Assembly (NCBI GenBank): GCA_015143295.1
Contig: CM026559.1
Span: 23,264,826 to 23,328,825, forward strand
Reading direction: 5' to 3'
Source of the DNA: Tetracentron sinense
Taxonomy: Eukaryota; Streptophyta; Magnoliopsida; Trochodendrales; Trochodendraceae
DNA: 64,000 nucleotides
Positions 46,945 to 57,539 of the stretch are shown here, one piece after another (position 1 is the first letter of the stretch; the number at the start of each line of letters is the position of its first letter). Both the position numbers and the translations under genes were made by a program. The notes under the pieces are model-generated. The model had not been told where the DNA came from. It saw only the letters and a program-made list of their open reading frames with translations, and made no database searches.

Positions 46945-49302
46945 TGTAGAGACCTGAATCTTTTTCATGTCTTTAATGCAAATATTATGGGTATAATAGT
47001 CTTTGTGATGTTTTAATGCGTATGTATTTATATCTAATTGGTGTGGTGCGATCAATGTTTAATCAAAGTTGTAAAGGAGAGGGATGCCTTAACATACCCT
47101 CAACTTTAGGAAGCTCTAGTTTTGTCACCGCTTATCGGAATCAAGTGATCTTGAACCATTGGAAAGGTATTGAAACCCTATTCGAGGTTCATGTTTAATG
47201 TTTTTCCAGATTTTGAGCCTAAGCTAAGTCAAAAGTAGGTTTTCCGATGTTTTGGCTTCTGAAATTTCAGACCAGTCAGCTTTAGAGGTCATTTAGACCA
47301 TTAAAAACTCAGAATTAGGATTTTTCTATTACACATAAAATTGTTCCCCTTTAAACGAAGAGTCCAACTCAAGTTGAATCGTCAAAATCCGATAAGCGAG
47401 TCAAACGTTGTGGTCAAAATACCAAAGCGGGAAAACAAGGTTGCGATCTATCGCAAAGCAAGTGCGATCGATTGCAAAGCAAGTGTCATATATCGCACAA
47501 CAAGTGTGATCAATTGCATTCAGGCAAGTGTTTGGAGTTTTCTTTCAAGTCTAAGTGTGATCTATCACACCATAGGTGCAATCAATCGCACTCGCAACTA
47601 GATTTTGTTAAAAAGTTGCATTTTTTGGGTTTTTAACCCTTGGTGTTATAAATAGGGGTCTTATTTTGAGGGTTTTAGGGTTCTAAACCATTTCTAATCT
47701 AATTTGGCAAAGGAGTTTGAGGGAGAAATTTCTTGAAGAAGAACGAGATAGCTTGGAAATTGCAAGGAAAGCTTGGAGATCTTCCTCAAAGCTTCTTAGG
47801 AGCGATTTGGATCCAAGTGAAGGATCCCTAAAATTGATATACTATCCAAATCTACCCTATTATGATGTTTTGTGAATTTAGTATGATAGAAATTAGATAT
47901 GTTTTTCCTAAATATTGAATGAATTAAGCTATTATAGATGGAAATGTGGTTTAATAATGTGGATGGAATGTATGGAGGATGAAGAATACTATGGAGGATG
48001 AGATGAATGTGTGGATGTGGATTATGTTGGGTTGTATGGATGGATTTTGGTATGGTGAAATGTTGGAAATGAGAAAGGCAGTGTATTGATAAATTAAGTA
48101 CCCAAGGTGTTTGTTGAAATGCTTAAGAGGATAAATACTAATATAACATTATAGAATTATTAGAAATTGTTTATGAATTATGCTAAGAATCATGATAAGA
48201 TATATATATATATATATATGATTGTCTGTTATGTTATGCCTAATTACTTCCATGGTAATTAATATTCGGAAAGTTAAGAGCTTAGAGGAAAGTCTCTCAA
48301 ACCGAAAATTCTCTAACTATGTGTTATGGGACAGTATAGTGGAGTTTTCATGGTGGGAGATCAGAATCTAAGCAATTACCAACTCGAATGTCAATTGCGA
48401 CACTTATGTACAAACGTACGTGTATGTTAAGATAAGAGTCTCACAAGTCACACATGTGGACCACAAACATAAGCATTGCATACGCCTGATATTCTGAATA
48501 AGCCCAATGAGGGATCTGAATAAGTGCATATTCTAAATAAGCTACTCAAGACTCATAAGCATAAGCATTGCATATTCCTATTATGCTGAATAAGCCCAAT
48601 GAGGGATCTAAATAAGTGTATGATCTGAATAAGTTCATAAGCATAAGCATCTCACAAGCATGTGGTCTCATAAGCATAAGCATCTCATAAGTATGTTGTC
48701 TTCTAAGTCTAAGGTTCTCACAAGTACACGAGTCAAGGTGATGATATGATGTATATGAGCACATGTTCTTTCGCACTCTGATTATGTTATTATGCTATTG
48801 GATATGATTCTAACTAAGGTATACTATGTTGTTGATTAGATTTTATATTCACCGAGTGCTTTTGTACTCAGCCAAACTGTTGGCTTGGCAGGTGTGGAGC
48901 TAGAGTTGGTAGTTGATCCTTGGGTTGAGGAGACTTACGGCGTTGAGGAGGAAGGTGACCTTTTCTCCAAGAGAGCTAAAGATCTAGATAGCTTTCCTTA
49001 CTAGTAGGTGTTTGTTCAATTTTTTTAAGGGATGTAATAAACTTATGATACTTTGGTTTTAGTTATAGTTTTGATGTAGCATTGGAGTTTTATAAGTTGT
49101 TGGAGTACTTTAATCTTAGTGGGTTATGTTTATGTTGATCCTAAACTTGTACAGGATGGTTTGGTTTAAATCAAAATTTTATTATTCTCATTTTTGGAGA
49201 CTTGTGTTAGTGTGCCTTATATGTCATGAGATTTAAGCAGGTTTAAGAAATGTGGCGACCCAAGGTCCTATTTTGGTCAAGGTAGGATTTGGGTTTATTA
49301 CA
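46945..49302 (+). mobile_element. 3' LTR of the Tekay-type element
   Basis: 2358 bp from TGTAGAGACCTG to gtttattaca. It lacks the GT microsatellite and a short block present in the 5' LTR near 41195. Palindrome cluster at 47443-47600 and TATA (ataaatagggg, about 47650). Confidence 0.88.
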
Positions 49303-49944
49303 ATTTTTCTATATTCATCATAGAGTTCATCAAATGCTTCCCTAAGATTTTCAAAGGAAGGTGATTCTTCAAGTGTAGAGTTTACCTCATCCTTATTTGC
49401 TATGAGGCATAAGTTGGTTTGCTCCTCATCACTTTTCTTGAATTTGACTCGCTATCCTTGGAGTCATCCCATGTAGTAGCCTTCATAGCTCTTCTCTTGC
49501 ATTTTTGACTCTTCTTGAGTTTTGGGCACTCAGGCTTGATGTGACCCGACTTTTTACACTCATAGCAAATTATTTCTTCCTTGTTGGACTTGCTCTTGAT
49601 GTACTCTTTATTGAATTCTTTCTTATAGGATCTTTTCTTCAAGTTCCTCTTATGCTTTAAGAACTTCTTGAATTTTCTTGCTAAGTGATCAATCTCTTCT
49701 TCACTTTTATCGCTTTCCTCCTCTTCACTCTCATTCATTTGAGTAGACTTTATGGCATGCCCTCTTCTTGACTTTCGCTCATCTTCTTGATCTTTTTGGT
49801 CCTTTATGTTGATCTTATGAGTCATGAGTGATCCAAGTAGCTCATCCATGGGTAGCTTGGTGAGATCTTTTGCTTCTTGGATGACCGTCACTTTTGGAGC
49901 TTATTCCTCAGGTAGTGAGCAGATGATTTTTCTTACATTCTCTG
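49303..49944 (-). pseudogene. Copia gag, 5' part, split by the Ty3 element
   Basis: On the minus strand 49891-49400 encodes a copia gag segment: KVTVIQEAKDLTKLPMDELL, SLMTHKI, a glutamate/lysine-rich linker, and a CCHC knuckle C-Y-E-C-K-K-S-G-H-I-K-P-E-C (ligands at residues 109, 112, 117, 122; + 49526-49567). A one-base shift near 49440 ends this frame; the next frame continues the expected NLCLIANKDEV block. The frame is then cut at 49303 by the Ty3 element and resumes at 39639. The N-terminal half of gag and the 5' LTR are missing to the right. Confidence 0.75.
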
Positions 49945-50875
49945 TGTCGCGCCCCAAAATACCTCCTAGGAGTTAAGGGATACTTTAGAGGTGACTATTC
50001 ATACCTGTCAAACCATCCTGTAATGAACAAGGTAAACATAATACTATAACAACAATAATCAGAGCGTGGAAACTAAAACATGAGTACGGAAGCGTGAACT
50101 AACTTTTTCTTTTCCATATAAGGTGGTCTGTAATCCAAGTGAACATATACAAAACATATCAAGTCAAAGGTGGACATGCCCACCTATCAAAATACAAAAA
50201 GAACTATTGAGCCTACTATGCTCAACAGTAATCTAAATAAGGCCAAACGTTACGGTCCCTATCCTCTTGCGATTGTATCGGGATAGGAGGCTCTCTCTCC
50301 TCAACATACTCTTCCTCAACCCAAGGCTCAGGGTTAAGGGCTTTCTCGGTACCTGCCGACATACGGCTATGGAATACTCACACATGTTTGTATTGTCTTG
50401 CTTGGAATCACATGTCTTGCTTGTTCTTGTCATAATCTTGACATGTTCTTGACTTGACTTGCTTGTATACTTGGGAGCCAGAGGTTAGTGCCCTTGAAGC
50501 GACTTGTGAGCCGGGAATGTAAATTCCCTTCAACGAAATATATATAGAAAAGGTACACCAACCTCCTTTTCTTGTGAGCCAGGTATGACATATCCTAGGG
50601 ATATGCCCTACCCTTGACCGGCCCGATGTCCGGCTTTATTAATTGTATCATTGTAAGCGCAAAATTTTTCTTATCAAATTTCCTCCATTGTTGCATGAAG
50701 TTTATTGTAGGGGACTATCCTTCCAATCTGAGTAAACTCAGACTGTTAAATTACCTTCCCTATATTGGGGAAGAACCTCTGATTATGATGAAGAATAAAA
50801 ACAAAGAAGAACAAAATTGAATAAAGTATATGTATTTATTCAATGGGGTTGCCCAATTCCCATGTAGGCGTTACA
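49945..50875 (-). mobile_element. Short solo LTR (TGTAACGCC...GCGACA)
   Basis: 931 bp on the minus strand from TGTAACGCC (+ 50875) to GGGGCGCGACA (+ 49945). No primer site or polypurine tract adjoins it. Flanks ctctg and agtgt do not match. The gccttgggttgaggaagag and gtcggcaggta signatures tie it to the LTRs at 39640 and 51836, and 50571-50617 holds a block shared with 53703-53830. Confidence 0.6.
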
Positions 50876-51509
50876 AGTGTTGTAAGCACCCCAATTTTGC
50901 ACCCCTCTAGTCTCTTTTTATACTCTTGAAAACCCTTTAAAAAACCCTCTTTTAAAACCCTCTTTCCATGTGCTTCGATTTTCAAAAACAGCCAAGAGGT
51001 AAAAAATAACCAAAATACCTCCAGGGTGAAAAATGATCAAAATACCCCTAAAAACGTGCTAAAAAGTTTTCATTTGGTTCAAAATGATTTTAGAAAATTT
51101 TTGATGAATTTTGGCTATTTTTGGGAACAAATTGGACTTAAAACGGTGAAAAGGACTAAAATGCCCCTGTGGTGTAAAAAGACCAAAATGCCCCTAGAAA
51201 AGTGTTCAAAAGTTTTTATTTGGCCCAAAATGATTTTAGAAATTTTTCGATGAATTTTGACTATTTCCTAGATCAAATTGGAGTTCAAATCGAAAAAAAT
51301 AACTAAAATGCCCATGTGGTGTAAAAAGACAAAAATGCCCCTATAAAAAGTGTTCAAAATGTATTATTTGATCCAAAATAATTTTACAAAATTTTTGGCT
51401 CAATTTTGACTATTTTCGGATTCAAAACGGAAAATGGCTTTTTGGCAAAGCAGGGTGCAACATGTGGCAATCAACAAAAGAAAAAAAATATATTTTGGCC
51501 CCTTAAATA

Positions 51510-51689
51510 GGGGCGCTACTTCAAATAGCAGCCCTAGAGGGGCCCCTTTTTTTTGTGCGTGTCGGTAGGCATTTTCAGAAAGAATAGGGGCGCTACTTCA
51601 AGTAGCGCCCCCTCAACCGCCTTACTGTTCCTTGCCGTCTGACTATTCGGGGTTTTCATCCATCGGGGCGCTACTTCAAGTAGCGCCCC
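51510..51689 (+). repeat. Three GGGGCGCTACTT hairpins upstream of LTR TATA
   Basis: GGGGCGCTACTT and its complement AAGTAGCGCCCC around a single base occur perfectly at 51587-51611 and 51665-51689, and imperfectly at 51510-51534. The last ends 16 bp before the TATA box. Confidence 0.85.
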
Positions 51690-51704
51690 CCTTGTTTTGA
51701 AAAT

Positions 51705-51714
51705 CTATAAATAC
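51705..51714 (+). promoter_or_regulatory. LTR TATA box
   Basis: ctataaatac followed by a CT-rich leader (cttctcctctctctcccttt), the usual plant LTR promoter layout. Confidence 0.6.
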
Positions 51715-52617
51715 CCCACCTCCTCACTTCATTTTTCACCCATTCCTTCTCCTCTCTCTCCCTTTTCTTCTTCAAAACTTCTCCTAGCTCTCCGGATTCC
51801 CGAGAACGTCGATTGCGAATGGTCGATTCTCGGGATGTAGAGCCCCAGAAGTTGAGTTCACTGTTCATGTGAATAGTGCCCTTACATGGTGTGTGTGTAA
51901 AGGCCTAAGGCCTCCCAATGTGTTCTTGATATTATGATTAGTCAAGTGAGGGTTTTAGGTACATGGTTTGAGTCTTAAAAAGAGTGTAAAGATACTCTAA
52001 GTGGGAAAAATCAAGGGTATGAAATATCCTAACCGTTTAAATTGGTTGTTGGTAAATAGTGCTAGTGCATGAGGTATAAAGAGGCCGGAGCCTCTCACGC
52101 ATGTCGGTGTGAATTTAATTATCATTGAGGTGGGTTAAAAAAAACTATGGAGAAGGATTTATGAGGTGTGAGTAGGGTATTGGACACAAGGGAAAAGAGT
52201 GTGAAAACACTCGAGGTGTTCTAGGTGGTGAAAAGGTATGTCTTGGCATTTGCCTCAAATATAAAGGGCTCTAGTTTAGTCATCGTTGTTCGGAATCGAG
52301 TGATTATTGAATTTTTGGAAAGGCACTAGAACCCTCTTCAAGGTTCATGCTGATCACTTTCCCTGATTTAGAGTTGGGGTTGGGTCAAAAGTCCAATTTC
52401 CAAAGTCGGGACTGTTGAAAATCTGGGCTGTCGCAACCCATTGCAGACCAGTCCACTTTAGGGGCATTTTGGTCCATGAATAAAGAAGAATTATAATTTT
52501 TGCAAAACATAAAAGTTGTTTCTGTTCGAAAGACGAATCCAATGCAAGTTGAATCGTCAAAATCAGACGAGTGAGTCAAAAGTTATGACCAAAATACCAA
52601 AGCGCATTTTTGCAGAG

Positions 52618-52732
52618 CACCGATCAGTACCGATCGCTCGGTCCACTACCGGTAGATCGATCATAAGCACCGATCGATCGGTCTACTACCGATAGATCGG
52701 TCATCTATCGGTCGTCTATCGGTCCTACGCGT
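52618..52732 (+). repeat. ACCGATCGATCGGT palindrome cluster
   Basis: Copies: accgatcagtaccgatcgct, ccggtagatcgatc, caccgatcgatcggt, accgatagatcggt, ctatcggtcgtctatcggt. A degenerate TATA position (cccttatttttaaggg, about 52779) follows. Confidence 0.75.
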
Positions 52733-53702
52733 TTTGCAGAAATTCTGTTAAGGGTTTTTTGATCTTTTGACCACTCTACCCTTATTTTTAAGGGTTGGTT
52801 CGAGCCAAGGGTGTTCACAAACACCCTTAGCAATATTTTGAGAGAGAGTAAGAGGGGAGAAAAGGGGTTTTCTCCTAGGGCATCAAGTGGAGAAAGATCA
52901 AGGGTTTAGAAACCCTAGAGCATCCCAAAAGCTTGGATTTCTCAATCCACGGCTCAAGCACGTGAGAAGCACATTCTCCAAGCTTGGCAGCGTTCTTCCT
53001 CGACATTTTCAAGGGTTTCTTCCCCTATTCAAGGTTAGTACACCCTACTAACTACTCTAGTAATAACCTAAGTTTGTTTTAAAAGCATGCTTGTGGATTT
53101 CCTTAGTTTATTCTTTTCTAGTTTTACTTTATTAAATCCCTAAACCAAACAAGATAAAGAGGAAATTGTGGATGTGAGATGTTGGATGTCGATGAGGCGA
53201 TTGGATGCCATGTGTTGTGATGGATGTATGTTAGAAAATGGTGGAAGGGCATTGTACGCATAATAAACGGACACCATGTGTTTGTTTGACGAAACATATG
53301 AACTAAAAGAACTTGAAATAATGTGGCTATGAATGTGTTGCACATTAGGTGTTTGACAAAATGCATGAGTGAGAATGCCAAGAATGAAATGAAGGATTTG
53401 GGAAATATGATTTGTGGAGCTTTCCTTAAAAAGGTGATTTTAAAACAAATGCTCTATATTTTTTCAATTAATTCCTCATATCTATGCAATTATAAGAAAT
53501 GTCACATTATGCTTTATTGTTTCATGTTAACATGATTATTAAAAAGAATTGAAAGGCAACATGTGTCCCATGATTCATCTATGATGGTATGATTGTCACG
53601 AATGCCACACACACTAAGCACGCATGCATGAACCAAACTTATAAGTATAAGTACATGAAAAGAAAAACCAAGAACAAGAAATGTGAATTGTGAAACAATC
53701 AG

Positions 53703-53830
53703 GAATTTCAAGGGTAGGGCATATCCCTAGGATATGTCACACCTGGCTCACAAGTTAAACAAGCATGAATTTCAAGGGTAGGGCATATCCCTAGGATATG
53801 TCACACCTGGCTCACAAGTTAAACAAGTCA
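53703..53830 (+). repeat. 64-bp tandem pair with a palindromic core
   Basis: Unit at 53703-53766 and 53767-53830, centred on gcatatccctaggatatgtc. The block is also present once, same relative orientation, in the LTR at 49945-50875. Confidence 0.85.
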
Positions 53831-53852
53831 AGCAAGCAAGAATAACATGAGG

Positions 53853-54515
53853 CTAATGTGTTCCGTTCCATCATAGTCCGGGCATTAGCTAAGCAAATAA
53901 ATTTACTAGTGTGTTCCGTTCCATTATAGTCCGGGCATTAGTAAGCAAGAATGCTAGTGTGTTCAGTTCCACCATAGTCCGGGCACTAGTCAAGGCAAAG
54001 CAAGGAGACTAATGTGTTCCGTTCTATTATAGTCTGGGCATTAGTCAAGCAAGAATAACTAGTGTGTTCTGTTCCACCATAGTCCGGGCACTAGTCAAGT
54101 CAAGACAGGAGGCTAATGTGTTCCGTTCCATTATAGTCCGGGCATTAGTCCAGCAAGATACTAATGTGTTCCGTTCAATCATAGTCCGGGCATTAGTAAG
54201 CAAGAGCAACTAGTGTGTTCCGTTCCACCATAGTCCGGGCACTAGTCAAGGCAAGGCAAGAAGATTAATGTGTTCCGTTCCATTATAGTCCGAGCATTAG
54301 TCAAGCAGGAATAACTAGTGTGTTCCGTTCCACCATAGTCCGGGCACTAGTCAAGTCAAGACACGAGGCTAATGTGTTCCGTTCCATTATAGTTCGGGCA
54401 TTAGTCGAGCATGACAAGAACCTAGTACGTCCGTCCATTTCATAATTCGGGTACTAGTTAAACAAGACAAGCAAGAATAACAAGAACCTAGTATGTCCGT
54501 CCATTTCATAGTTCG
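53853..54515 (+). repeat. About 13 tandem hairpin units with co-varying stems
   Basis: Units of about 50 bp share gtgttccgttcca and atagtccgggca. Each starts with CTAATG or CTAGTG and ends with the matching CATTAG or CACTAG. Unit starts include 53853, 53906, 53954, 54009, 54059, 54113, 54160, 54210 and later ones. Two outer units use CTAGTAC/GTACTAG and a decayed version. Confidence 0.85.
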
Positions 54516-55360
54516 GTAGCTAAACAGGAACAAAACAAGGCATGTGTGATTCCCACGATACAAGAATAAGTTGTAAATACGGCGAGCAAGTTTTGGAAAC
54601 CACAAAAAGTATTTTTAAGAACAAGTCATTACTTTTGAATACGAATTTACAATGCGTAAGTTAAAATATGATGTTCATGATTTACTTTACGTTGTTATTT
54701 CGTTTTAGCTTCCTCACTCTGATTATGTATCTTTTGGATGAACTGTATCTTGTATTACATATTAATGTTATTACTCTTGTTAGTTAGTAGCTTGTACTCG
54801 CTGAGTATTCCATGCTCAGCCGTACTTTTATGTCGGCAGGTACACTATACAACATATGGACTCTGGTCCCTTGGACTGAGGCAGCTCTAGGAGAGTAGGA
54901 GGTTATTCAGATGGTTAGCCAGATGTTAGGGTTGGCCTGTGGCCATGGGTTGGGATAAGAGAGAGAGAGAAATGTATTTTGGGATTTCCTTTTGGGGATT
55001 TTTCATGTGAGCTTGAGTGGGTAACTCAAGCATTTGCACCCTTTGTGATTATTTTATTTTATTCAGTCATTGTTTTACGTTGACACTTGGAATTACATTT
55101 ATGTTAAAGAAAATTTTCGGATCACTATTTGGCATGCCTTGTATACTCTTTGCAGGTTACTTTTAAGTACAAGTCACGTCGCCAAAGTATCGTAACTCCT
55201 AGGGGTATTTTGGGGCGCGACACGGGACCTCTTTTCAGAAATCTTTTCAGATATCCCGGATGGTAATTCTTCTCAAAACCCTATCTTGCTTTGTCTTTTA
55301 GTAGTTTAAATTATTTTAATCCCTTTTTAAAGTTGGTCTTTAATTTAAATACTTAGGCTG

Positions 55361-55605
55361 TTTGCCTAGTCGAACCCCTGCCCAAATCCCGGTTCAAAAC
55401 TAGCATCGCCTAGTTGAACCTCTGCCCAAATCCCGGTTCAAAACTAGCATCGCCTAGTCGAACCTCTGCCCAAATCCCGGTTCAAAACTAGCATCGCCTA
55501 GTCGAACCTCTGCCCAAATCCCGGTTCAAAACTAGCCTCGCCTAGTCGAACCTCTGCCTAAATCCCGGTTCAAAACTTGCCTCGCCTAGTCGAACCTTTG
55601 CCCAA
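55361..55605 (+). repeat. Six 44-bp tandem units in the LTR
   Basis: Unit cctagtcgaacctctgccca followed by aatcccggttcaaaactagc, nearly identical through about six copies. Confidence 0.8.
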
Positions 55606-56180
55606 AAACCCTAGTTAAAGTCAGTTAAAACCCTAGTTAAACTCAAGTTAACTCCAGTTAAAACCCTAGTTAATTCCAGTTAACTCTAGTTAAAACCCCA
55701 GTTAATTCCAATTAACTCTAAGTTAAACCCTGGTTAAGCCCTAGTAAACCCTTGTTAAATCCTGATTAAACCCTAGTTAACCCTAGTTAACTCTAGTTAA
55801 ACCCCAATTCCAGTTAACTCTAGTTAAACCTTGGTTAAGCCCTAGTTAACCCTTGTTAAACCCTGATTAAACCCCAGTTAACTCTAGTTAACCTTAGTTA
55901 AGCCCCAGTTAACTCTAGTTAAAACTTCAGTTAATTCCAGTTAACTCTAGTTAAAACCCCAGTTAAACCCCAGTTAACTCTAATTAAACCCTAGTTAAAC
56001 CTTGGTTAAGTCCTACTTAATTCTAGTTAAACCCTAGCTAAACCCTGGTTAAGTCCTAGTTAACTCTAGTTAAACCCTAGTTAAACCTGATTAAATCCCA
56101 GTTAATCCTAGCTTAATCCTGATTAAACCCCAGTTAACCCTAGTTAAACTTTGGTTAAACCTTAGTTAAACTATGATTAA
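55606..56180 (+). repeat. Degenerate AGTTAAACCCT satellite-like array
   Basis: About 570 bp of variants of agttaaaccctagttaactc. The relative at 33340-33600 has the complementary ggttaggcctagggtttgac. Confidence 0.8.
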
Positions 56181-56823
56181 ACCCTAGTTGAACCCCAAGT
56201 CAAGCAAACCGAACCTCGGCTAAACCCTCATCCGAACCCTGGTTTAGTTTCACACCAGGAAAATCTACTCGCGCCTCAGCACTAGCTTAAAAGGGCAACT
56301 CACTCCTCAAATAGGAGCAAAAACCCTCAAACCTTTCAACCCCCGATCTAGTCCAATCAAATCAAATCAAACCATCCATTCTCCGAAACTACGTGTGGCT
56401 TGATTCCACTAACTGTGGATATGTAGGCAACCCTGATCGGGTTCAGCTCCCCTATGATAGAATCCCTATTCCGTTTCTACCATATTTTTCTCAATTAAGT
56501 TATTCTTTAACATTACATTTCTCAGCATATAGATCAAATTGCAAGCTTCTTTATGGTTTCCTTTATTTAATTTTCAAACTTAGAGTTAGGTAACCATCTT
56601 CGAATGAGAGTTTAGGGGTGCCTAACACCTTCCCCTAACTCAATTGAATCCCTTCCCCTGACCTCTGACTTCCAGACTATGCCTTATCTGACAATTTCAA
56701 GGACCTATTTTCCTTAGAATTAGATAGGTGGAGACTCACAACCCCATTGTAATTTATCACTATTTCTTAATCGGATTTATCTTGTTCGAGAATAGAGGGT
56801 AAAATTCAGGTACTCACAAGTGC

Positions 56824-57539
56824 CTCATTGAGGTCTTTTCAATAAAAGAAAAAGAATGGTGGCTATGTTTGAGGGCTAACCTTATATTCTCCATATGGGG
56901 GAGTCTTCTCATTTGCTTGTGTTTTGCTTGTTATTGCTTGAAGAGGAGAGGGTTTTTCCGTATTCCTTCTATATCTTCGTGTGTTTCTTGTGAGAAACAC
57001 ACCTTTGTATGTTCGAGAGAGTCCTTTTTGGGACTCCCTCTTTGACTCCCTTATTTTAGGAAAGTCAAAATGGGCTCTCCTCTTAGAAGATGCCAGCTCG
57101 TGGGTCTCCTTTATCTGGGAGAGTCCTCAAGCTCAAGAGAATCCTCTTCCTTTGAGGACTCTTGTACCAGATTTCCCCTTTTTGGGGGGAATCCTAGTAC
57201 AATTCGAAAATGGGATATTTCATCTCATCCTTTCCTAGGATATAGGACCTATTCCTAATCCTATCATAATCATGGGGTGCCATGTGGCATCCCATGAGAT
57301 TTTAAAAGAAAGGATCCTTATTTTGGGATCCCCACACAGGTTGACAGAGAACCTTTATATAAAGGAGTCTCTACTCTATGACGGTCAGATATTGACTGTC
57401 AACTGGGGACAGATTGACCTAGGTCAGTTCACGGATTTAAAGGGTGAGACCATAGGTCTCGCCCACGGATCAGAGAGTGAGATCATGGGTCTCGCCCACG
57501 GACCACGGGGTCTTGCCTGTGGTTTGGCTTAGATCCAGG
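56824..57539. other. No gene recognised
   Basis: Unique-looking sequence. Near its end tcgcccacgga strings (57458-57510) foreshadow the array that follows. Short frames here show no domain. Confidence 0.4.

Larger units (their letters stand above)
39640..49302 (+). mobile_element. Complete Tekay-type Ty3 LTR retrotransposon, decayed
   Basis: 9.66 kb with two LTRs, tRNA-Met primer site, gag-pol in the order protease, reverse transcriptase, RNase H, integrase, and a polypurine tract. The perfect target duplication ATTTT lies at 39635-39639 and 49303-49307. Integrase after reverse transcriptase marks Ty3; the C-terminal SNVHNVFH-like segment, a chromodomain-like tail and tRNA-Met priming point to the Tekay chromovirus clade. 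The LTRs differ at roughly 5% of sites by eye over the first 240 bp. Many in-frame stops and several frameshifts make it non-autonomous. It is inserted in the copia gag. Long stretches of frame survive, so decay is moderate. Confidence 0.9.
51836..55222 (+). mobile_element. Solo LTR nested at CGGGA
   Basis: 3387 bp from TGTAGAGCCCC to TTTTGGGGCGCGACA, with the perfect duplication CGGGA at 51831-51835 and 55223-55227. It carries the shared LTR signature gctgagtattccatgctcag and gtcggcaggta (54797-54842), a palindrome cluster at 52618-52732 and two tandem arrays. Confidence 0.8.
50881..56818 (+). mobile_element. Solo LTR (Ty3-type, TGTAAGCACCC...CTCACA) with a nested LTR
   Basis: Starts TGTAAGCACCCC and ends tactcaca; flanks agtgt (50876-50880) and agtgc (56819-56823) form a 4/5 duplication. 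Without the nested LTR it is about 2.55 kb, close to its minus-strand relative at 30911-33617. Its TATA ctataaatac is at 51705-51714. Its second half holds two tandem arrays and the block ggtgcctaacacc. Confidence 0.75.

Noticed and set aside
53853..54515. CRISPR-like array
   Set aside because: Direct repeats without unique spacers, in a plant LTR; units are contiguous hairpins.
50881..56823. LTR as the 5' LTR of the PMD element
   Set aside because: It is flanked by agtgt/agtgc and no primer-binding site follows, so it is a solo LTR.
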